Positions 4,155-8,700 of a DNA stretch of 8,700 nt are shown here, piece by piece. Under the pieces are notes generated by a model. It had not been told where the DNA came from. It did no database searches and saw nothing but the letters and a program-made list of their open reading frames with translations. The translations under genes and the position numbers were made by a program. Position 1 is the stretch's first letter, and the number at the start of each line of letters is the position of its first letter. The stretch covers positions 1-8,700 of the forward strand of contig JACQHE010000047.1 of assembly GCA_016199185.1 (NCBI GenBank). The letters run 5' to 3'. This DNA is from Candidatus Gottesmanbacteria bacterium. Lineage in GTDB: Bacteria; Patescibacteriota; Microgenomatia; UBA10105; UBA927.

Positions 4155-5348
4155 ATGGATGCAATTGAAGAATTATTGACGAGAGGTGTCGATAAGATTT
4201 ACCCAAGCCGGGAGGCGTTGGAGAAGGTCTTGCGGAGTGGCAAAAAGCTCAAGCTCTACCAGGGGTTTGATCCCACCGGTACAAAACTTCATATTGGGCA
4301 CGCCGTCGGGTTTCGCAAACTCCGGCAGTGGCAGGAACTGGGCCACGAGGTCATTTTTTTGATCGGTGACGGTACCGGTCAGGCAGGGGACCCCTCCGGC
4401 AAGAAAACGGCGCGCGAGCACTTCTTCACTCGCGAGGAACTGCGGCAAAACGGGAAAGACTACGTCATGCAGTCGGCCAAGATCATTCGGTTTGACGGCC
4501 CTAACCCCATCAAGATCCTCTATAACGGCGACTGGCTCAACAAGTTGGGGCTTGTAGAAATTCTGGACATCGCCGGCCACTTTACGCTCCAACAGATGCT
4601 CGAGCGGGATCTGTATCAGGAACGTATGAAAAGTGGGACGCCACTATCCCTCCGGGAGTTCATGTACCCACTTCTCCAGGGCTACGATTCCGTAGCGATG
4701 GACGTTGACCTCGAGCTTGGAGGATCTGATCAGACGTTTAACATGCTCGCCGGCAGGACGCTTGTTGGTGCCATGCTCCATAAAGAAAAATTTGTCATGA
4801 CCGTGCCGCTTCTGACTGACGAGCGCGGAACCAAAATCGGCAAGACCGAAGGCAACGTCATCGGGTTGACCGACGCGCCGAATGACTTCTTCGGCAAAAC
4901 CATGGCGCTTGGTGATGACGCGATCGTCAATTGCTTCACGCTTCTTACAGACACACCAATTGAGGAAATTGATGGTATGAAAAAAAAGATGGAAGCAGGA
5001 GAAAATCCGATGGTGTTTAAAAAACTCCTCGCGTTTGAACTCACGAAACAATTTAATTCTACGAGTGTAGCAAAAAACGCCCAAGCAAGTTTCGAACAAA
5101 CATTCCAAGACCGGGAAACACCGACGGATATAGAGGAGTTTACGACAAATCAAACCGAATGGGATCCTGTGGAGCTTCTCGTGGCGACCAAGCTTGCGTC
5201 GAGTAAATCCGACGCCAAGCGGCTTATAGAACAAAAAGCAGTTGAACTCAACTCTTCCCTTATCACTTCTCACTTATCACGTATCACTGTTGCCAATGGT
5301 GCTATAATCAAAGTCGGGAAGAAAAAATTTCTCAAGATTCGAACATGA
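4155..5348 (+). CDS. tyrS: Tyrosyl-tRNA synthetase, full length
   Basis: TyrRS attaches tyrosine to tRNA-Tyr in the cytoplasm using ATP. This 397-aa protein has all the expected parts: GFDPTG (37-42), HIGH (46-49), GDPSGK (78-83), the Tyr-binding helix YPLLQGYD (171-178) with Gln175 intact, GGSDQ (189-193), and KIGKT (227-231) as the KMSKS loop, a variant like the KFGKT of many bacterial TyrRS. The helical anticodon domain (about 240-335) and an S4 RNA-binding domain (about 337-395, ending VGKKKFLKIR) follow. AAGGA (4144-4148) precedes ATG 4155, and the gap to the previous stop is 13 bp. It is most likely the housekeeping TyrRS of the operon, charging the tRNA-Tyr at 2206-2292 and so closing the T-box feedback loop. 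A 7-bp tandem repeat lies in the S4 coding part (5259-5286). The stop overlaps the start of a 35-aa peptide. Confidence 0.97.
   Translation: MDAIEELLTRGVDKIYPSREALEKVLRSGKKLKLYQGFDPTGTKLHIGHAVGFRKLRQWQELGHEVIFLIGDGTGQAGDPSGKKTAREHFFTREELRQNGKDYVMQSAKIIRFDGPNPIKILYNGDWLNKLGLVEILDIAGHFTLQQMLERDLYQERMKSGTPLSLREFMYPLLQGYDSVAMDVDLELGGSDQTFNMLAGRTLVGAMLHKEKFVMTVPLLTDERGTKIGKTEGNVIGLTDAPNDFFGKTMALGDDAIVNCFTLLTDTPIEEIDGMKKKMEAGENPMVFKKLLAFELTKQFNSTSVAKNAQASFEQTFQDRETPTDIEEFTTNQTEWDPVELLVATKLASSKSDAKRLIEQKAVELNSSLITSHLSRITVANGAIIKVGKKKFLKIRT
5259..5286 (+). repeat. 7-bp tandem repeat inside tyrS S4 domain
   Basis: Four consecutive 7-mers read CTTATCA, CTTCTCA, CTTATCA, CGTATCA, then CT. They encode SLITSHLSRIT (residues 368-378), between the VELN strand and the GAIIKVGKKKF end of the S4 domain, a loop that varies in length in the family. 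The unit resembles the CTTTTGA/CTCCTGA repeat in the T-box leader, which suggests a shared slippage process. Confidence 0.75.
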
Positions 5349-5452
5349 ATTTCTTCAGAAAACATGAAATGTTTTGGAAGGTGATCGTGGTCATCGCGAG
5401 CCTTGCCCTCATCGCGTCCTCATTTGTACCCCTCCTGTTCGGAGGACTATAA
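5345..5452 (+). CDS. 35-aa single-helix membrane peptide
   Basis: The ATG at 5345 overlaps the tyrS stop as ATGA, suggesting translational coupling. The peptide has a short charged N-terminus (MNFFRKHEMFWK), one strongly hydrophobic stretch of about 18 residues beginning VIVVIASLALIAS, and ends LLFGGL. This is a plausible N-in transmembrane helix. I do not recognise a family. Tiny one-helix proteins of this style occur in CPR genomes, but the resemblance is an impression rather than a match. The stop TAA lies inside the first unit of the 9-bp repeat, so the present C-terminus depends on that repeat. It could be real or a chance ORF between tyrS and recG; the good hydrophobic profile and overlapping start favour a real peptide. 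Confidence 0.55.
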   Translation: MNFFRKHEMFWKVIVVIASLALIASSFVPLLFGGL

Positions 5453-5484
5453 CAATTATAACGGTTATAACTGTTATAATCGTT
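5449..5484 (+). repeat. 9-bp tandem repeat, four units, before recG
   Basis: The units are ATAACAATT, ATAACGGTT, ATAACTGTT and ATAATCGTT, running straight into ATATGG of the recG start. It fills the whole gap between the 35-aa peptide and recG. The period of 9 keeps all frames in phase, and in the recG frame it reads as a YN-rich string. It places the Shine-Dalgarno-like GGAGG (5441-5445) 41 nt from ATG 5487; removing the four units would leave 5 nt. Confidence 0.9.
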
Positions 5485-5486
5485 AT

Positions 5487-7553
5487 ATGGATCTTTCTCT
5501 AACCACGCCCGTCCAATACGTCCCACGTATCGGACCGGCTCGGGCTAAACTTCTCAAAAAGCTCGGAATCGAAACTGTTTACGATCTCCTCTATTACATC
5601 CCATTCCGATACGATGACTTTTCGCTCGTGTCACCGATTGGCCGCGTGCAGCCGGGGGAAACCGTCACCGTAGAAGGCACCATCGCGGCGTTTCATAATG
5701 CCTTCACCAAATCCGGTAAAAAACTCCAGGAAGTACGGGTGAGTGATGAGACGGGAGCTCTTGACGTCATCTGGTTTAATCAGTCGTACCTCGCCCGCGT
5801 CTTGCCCGTCGGAACCCAGATCCGGCTCGCCGGTAAAATCGACTGGTTCGGCCACAAAGTCGTCATGACCTCACCCTCCTACGAAATCGGCTCGACTCTC
5901 CATACGGGTCGACTGGTTCCTATTTATTCGGAAACAGAAGGCATAAGCTCAAAATGGCTGCGCGGGAGAATCGCATTTGTTTTGGAACAAATCCTCAAAG
6001 ACGTCATTGACCCGTTACCGCAACTAATGCAAACCAACCATCATCTCATGCCCCTTGTCCAGGCCATTGGGACAGCGCACTTTCCCGATACGACTACCGA
6101 TGCCGAATTGGCTCGCCGTAGACTGGGCTTTGATGAATTGTTTTTCCTGCAACTTCGCGCGTGGGAGGAGCGCCGGCTTTGGCAGGAAACGAAAAAGTCT
6201 TACCTTTGCCATATTAACGAGGCGAAGGTCACCACCCTCATTCAATCTCTCCCGTTTACCCTGACCGGCGACCAGCAAACCACGGTCAAAGACATCCTCA
6301 CCGATCTTACTCGGCCGTACCCTATGAACAGACTCCTGGAGGGTGACGTGGGCGCCGGCAAGACGGTCGTCGCCATGATCGCCATGTATGCGGCACACAA
6401 AAACGGTCTTCAGTCCGTGCTGATGGCCCCGACGCAAATCCTTGCCGAGCAGCACTTTACAACGATTAAGGGGTTTCTTGAACCGTTTGGGATTAATGTA
6501 GGATTGATAACGGGATCCACAAAGAATAACTCCCCCACACCCCCTCTTAAAATAAGAGGGGGCAGGGGGGAGTTACCGGATGCAACGAATATTCTCGTCG
6601 GCACGCATGCGCTTCTTTCGGAAAAACTCCAGTTTGATAAACTGGGTCTCGTCGTTGTTGATGAGCAGCAGCGATTCGGCGTGGTGCAACGATCTACCCT
6701 TATGGAAACGAGCAAAACGGGCAAAACGCCACACTTACTCACGATGACGGCAACCCCCATCCCGCGGACGATCGCGCGCACCATCATGGGCAACCTGGAT
6801 CTTTCGGTGCTCGCCACCATTCCCGACGGCAGGAAAAAGGTGAAGACCTGGGTCGTCCCCAACGAGAAGCGGGAAAAAGCCTACGCATGGATCACCACGC
6901 AAATCAACCAGACCGGCGGCCAAGCATTCGTCATCTGCCCGCTTATCGAAGAGTCTGAAACGCTCGCCACCGCCAAAGCCGCAACGACAGAATATGAACG
7001 CCTCAAAACAGTGTTTGCCGGGCTCCGGATGGGTCTCCTGCACGGCAGGATGAAAGCCCAGGAGAAGCAAACGGTCCTTGATGGCTTTCGGCGCGGGCAG
7101 ACGCATGTTTTGATCGCGACCCCCGTCGTGGAGGTGGGCATTGACGTTCCCAACGCGACCATCATGCTCATCGAAGCTGCCGAGCGCTTCGGCTTATCCC
7201 AGCTCCATCAGCTCCGCGGCCGCGTGGGCAGGGGAGAGCAGCAGTCGTACTGCCTCCTCTTCACCGAAGATACAAACGACCAAACACTCACGCGCCTGAA
7301 AGCCATGGAAACGACCCACAGCGGGCCGCTCTTAGCCGAGCTTGACCTCAAACTTCGCGGCCCTGGGGAGCTCTTTGGAACGCGCCAGCACGGGCTACCG
7401 GAACTGAAGATTGCACAGTGGACGGATAGTGAGCTCATCGGTGAGACACAGCAGGCAGTAAAAACGCTTATTTCTCAAGATCCTACGCTTCAAGCATTTC
7501 CCCTCTTGAGAGAGAAGCTCGGCGAGAGTAAAATAGCGGTAACGCAAGACTGA
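5487..7553 (+). CDS. recG: ATP-dependent DNA helicase RecG
   Basis: RecG is a monomeric double-stranded DNA translocase that regresses stalled replication forks and processes Holliday junctions and R-loops. The 688-aa length equals the usual size. The N-terminal wedge/OB region is recognisable (YDLLYYIPFRYDD, then an OB-like segment with VTVEGTI). Helicase motifs follow in order: GDVGAGKT (286-293), MAPTQILAEQH, DEQQRFGV (from residue 392; many RecG have DEQH), MTATPIPRT (from about 419), LLHGRM, VVEVGIDVPNATIM and the motif VI region QLRGRVGRG. The C-terminal LRGPGELFGTRQHG is the RecG translocation signature. ATG 5487 is chosen because the protein then begins like other RecG; an upstream TTG at 5403 would add only repeat-encoded residues. 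A palindromic element is inserted in frame at 6528-6574 between motifs Ia and II. rpmF begins 1 base after the stop. Confidence 0.97.
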   Translation: MDLSLTTPVQYVPRIGPARAKLLKKLGIETVYDLLYYIPFRYDDFSLVSPIGRVQPGETVTVEGTIAAFHNAFTKSGKKLQEVRVSDETGALDVIWFNQSYLARVLPVGTQIRLAGKIDWFGHKVVMTSPSYEIGSTLHTGRLVPIYSETEGISSKWLRGRIAFVLEQILKDVIDPLPQLMQTNHHLMPLVQAIGTAHFPDTTTDAELARRRLGFDELFFLQLRAWEERRLWQETKKSYLCHINEAKVTTLIQSLPFTLTGDQQTTVKDILTDLTRPYPMNRLLEGDVGAGKTVVAMIAMYAAHKNGLQSVLMAPTQILAEQHFTTIKGFLEPFGINVGLITGSTKNNSPTPPLKIRGGRGELPDATNILVGTHALLSEKLQFDKLGLVVVDEQQRFGVVQRSTLMETSKTGKTPHLLTMTATPIPRTIARTIMGNLDLSVLATIPDGRKKVKTWVVPNEKREKAYAWITTQINQTGGQAFVICPLIEESETLATAKAATTEYERLKTVFAGLRMGLLHGRMKAQEKQTVLDGFRRGQTHVLIATPVVEVGIDVPNATIMLIEAAERFGLSQLHQLRGRVGRGEQQSYCLLFTEDTNDQTLTRLKAMETTHSGPLLAELDLKLRGPGELFGTRQHGLPELKIAQWTDSELIGETQQAVKTLISQDPTLQAFPLLREKLGESKIAVTQD
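6528..6574. repeat. Palindromic element inserted in frame in recG
   Basis: The arms at 6528-6549 (AACTCCCCC...CCCCCTCTTA) and 6553-6574 pair at 19 of 22 positions around an AAA loop; the three mismatches are adjacent in the middle of the arm. It encodes a Pro/Gly/Arg-rich loop, NSPTPPLKIRGGRGEL, where other RecG proteins have an ordinary helix before the VGTHAL strand. This recalls the protein-coding palindromic elements of Rickettsia in style, not in sequence. Copies elsewhere in the genome are expected. Confidence 0.85.
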
Positions 7554-7554
7554 T

Positions 7555-7758
7555 ATGGCTCCCTTACCCAAACGTCGGCATTCAACACGACGCGGCGGCA
7601 AACGCCAGGCCGCGTGGCTCAAAGCATTTACGCTCCCCAGCCTCATCTCCTGCCCGCAGTGCGCTAGTCCGCGGCTCCCACACCGAGCCTGCAAAGCATG
7701 CGGGTGGTATGATGGGAAGACCGTCATCGTCAAAAGAGAAAAGAAGAAAAAGAAATGA
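7555..7758 (+). CDS. rpmF: 50S ribosomal protein bL32
   Basis: bL32 is a small zinc-ribbon protein of the large ribosomal subunit. The 67-aa product begins MAPLPKRRHSTRRGGKR, close to the family N-terminus, which is basic and follows the MAxPKRRxSxxR pattern. It has two CxxC pairs (C33/C36 and C46/C49) forming a zinc ribbon, with CKACGWYDGK matching the family's CPxCGxYxG region. A lysine-rich tail ends the protein. The start is 1 base after the recG stop and the stop overlaps the nusB start, so translation is probably coupled. It is a little longer than the common 57-60 aa because of the tail. Confidence 0.95.
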   Translation: MAPLPKRRHSTRRGGKRQAAWLKAFTLPSLISCPQCASPRLPHRACKACGWYDGKTVIVKREKKKKK

Positions 7759-8078
7759 AAACTCCCCACGACCCCCGGCATCAGCAGCGCATTGACCGAA
7801 TGCAGCAACTCTTCACTGACTCATTTCAGAAAGACGCTGCCTTTGACCCACTGATAGATCGCACGATTACGGAAGCCGCTCCGGAATGGCCGATAGACAA
7901 AATCGCCAAAATTGATCTTGCAATTCTGCGCTTGTCTGCCTACGAGCTCATGGTCGAAAAAAAAGAACCGCCGAAGGTGATTATCGATGAAGCCGTAGAG
8001 CTTGCGAAGGCATTTGGCAATGACAACAGTGCCAAGTTTGTGAATGGAGTATTGGGAACCATACTAAAATCGCTATGA
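7755..8078 (+). CDS. nusB: Transcription antitermination factor NusB
   Basis: NusB binds boxA RNA with NusE (S10) in antitermination complexes on rRNA operons. The 107-aa product carries the family's C-terminal signature: IDKIAKIDLAILRLSAYEL (about 54-72), PPKVIIDEAVELAKAFG, then SAKFVNGVLGTIL. The all-helical N-terminal half is shortened, starting near RHQQRIDRMQQLF; typical NusB proteins are 130-150 aa. The RNA-binding basic N-terminus is therefore reduced, as often seen in reduced genomes (general impression). ATG overlaps the rpmF stop (ATGA), and its own TGA overlaps the start of the RNase III gene. It sits with other RNA/ribosome genes, consistent with rRNA synthesis and processing. Confidence 0.93.
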   Translation: MKTPHDPRHQQRIDRMQQLFTDSFQKDAAFDPLIDRTITEAAPEWPIDKIAKIDLAILRLSAYELMVEKKEPPKVIIDEAVELAKAFGNDNSAKFVNGVLGTILKSL

Positions 8079-8700
8079 CGTTTGAAGAACTACAACTAAC
8101 CATCGGCATCACCTTCAAGAATCTCGACCTGTTGAAAGCTGCCTTCATCCACCGTTCGTACCTCAATGAGGATCGCAACGTCCGGCAGTCCAATGAGCGC
8201 CTGGAGTTTTTAGGGGACGCGGTCTTGTCGTTTCTCACCTCTCACTTCCTCTATACGACCTACCCGGATTACCCGGAAGGGAAGCTCACCAATATCAGAA
8301 GCAGTCTGGTTAAAACCACAAGCCTCGCTGATGCCGCTCGAACACTTAGACTTGGGGAAATGTTGTTTTTAAGCCGCGGCGAGGAAGACTCGGGCGGCCG
8401 CACGAACAGCTCGCTTCTTGCCGATACCTTTGAAGCGCTCCTTGGGGCCATATTTCTGGATCAGGGCATAACGGCCGCCAAAACGTTCCTTGAGGGCCAT
8501 CTGTTTCCCAAAGCGGGCGACATCGTCAGGAATAAATCCTACGTCGACTACAAGAGCCTTCTCCAGGAAATCATCCAGGACCAAACGCGTGTGTCGCCCA
8601 CCTACCACGTCACCAAGAGTGAAGGTCCGGATCACGCCAAGACCTTTTGGGTAGAAGTCAAAGCGCGGGGGGAAATATTAGGAAACGGCATGGGCAAATC
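8075..8700 (+). CDS. rnc: Ribonuclease III, 3' end beyond the window
   Basis: RNase III cleaves double-stranded RNA, including the 30S pre-rRNA stems. The first 208 residues are present. The signature NERLEFLGDAVL (40-51) gives catalytic E44 and D48; ADTFEALLGA (116-125) gives D117 and E120, so all four metal-binding acidic residues are intact. HRSYLNE (26-32) matches the conserved N-terminal motif. The double-stranded RNA-binding domain begins at DYKSLLQEIIQ (about 158-168) and runs off the end at residue 208, so only about 20 residues are likely missing. ATG overlaps the nusB stop (ATGA). The frame is open to the window edge with no sign of decay. Confidence 0.96.
   Translation, partial: MTFEELQLTIGITFKNLDLLKAAFIHRSYLNEDRNVRQSNERLEFLGDAVLSFLTSHFLYTTYPDYPEGKLTNIRSSLVKTTSLADAARTLRLGEMLFLSRGEEDSGGRTNSSLLADTFEALLGAIFLDQGITAAKTFLEGHLFPKAGDIVRNKSYVDYKSLLQEIIQDQTRVSPTYHVTKSEGPDHAKTFWVEVKARGEILGNGMGK

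Noticed and set aside
5424..5453. Possible promoter for recG (TTGTAC, 18 bp, TATAAC)
   Set aside because: A weak match made of repeat-derived AT-rich hexamers. The upstream genes overlap or abut, so readthrough from the operon is at least as likely.
5403..5486. TTG at 5403 as the recG start
   Set aside because: It would add 28 residues encoded by the end of the small peptide ORF and the 9-bp repeat, with no ribosome binding site. RecG homologs begin close to ATG 5487.
1..8700. CRISPR arrays, insertion sequences, transposase or integrase genes
   Set aside because: No regularly spaced long repeats and no transposase or integrase motifs were seen; the only repeats are the short tandem and palindromic ones listed.

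Overview
The window looks like a chromosomal segment of a Candidate Phyla Radiation (Patescibacteria) bacterium, probably of the Parcubacteria type. This is inferred from very compact gene packing with repeated ATGA start/stop overlaps, a short NusB, a tiny one-helix membrane peptide, and several small degenerate repeats scattered through genes and leaders. TGA is an ordinary stop here: it ends five or more genes and is absent inside the recognised ones. The UGA=Gly lineages (Gracilibacteria, Absconditabacteria/SR1) are therefore unlikely. All supported genes are on the + strand.

Positions 1-221 hold no convincing gene. There is an intrinsic terminator (9-38), then a near-consensus promoter (37-65) firing straight into two hairpins, the second a terminator (97-124). 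Together these look like a self-contained small RNA unit of about 54 nt. A second near-consensus promoter (187-215) follows.

Positions 222-666 are a long T-box leader: a Stem I with a loop-E-type specifier loop, a probable Stem IIA/B, an unusually elaborate Stem III region containing a perfect 36-bp palindrome, the T-box motif (587-601), and mutually exclusive antiterminator and terminator stems. The likely specifier is TAC (Tyr), and the UGGU bulge matches the discriminator A of the tRNA-Tyr in the same operon.

Downstream is a tyrosine-themed operon: a 64-aa protein and a second small, possibly frameshifted ORF, both unrecognised; a divergent class Ic (TyrRS/TrpRS-like) catalytic-fold protein without HIGH or KMSKS (1201-2199); tRNA-Tyr(GUA) (2206-2292); a second protein of the same divergent family (2319-3212); a TyrRS lacking the S4 domain, with Met in place of the conserved substrate-binding Gln (3209-4141); and a full-length canonical TyrRS (4155-5348). 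Four proteins with a TyrRS-type fold plus tRNA-Tyr under one T-box is the most notable content of the window. The two divergent proteins look like an uncharacterised family.

The last part is a housekeeping cluster: a 35-aa membrane peptide (5345-5452), recG (5487-7553), rpmF (7555-7758), nusB (7755-8078) and rnc (8075 to the window end, incomplete). A 9-bp tandem repeat separates a strong Shine-Dalgarno from the recG start, and a palindromic element sits in frame inside recG.

All assignments come from reading motifs by eye; no database search or folding program was run.
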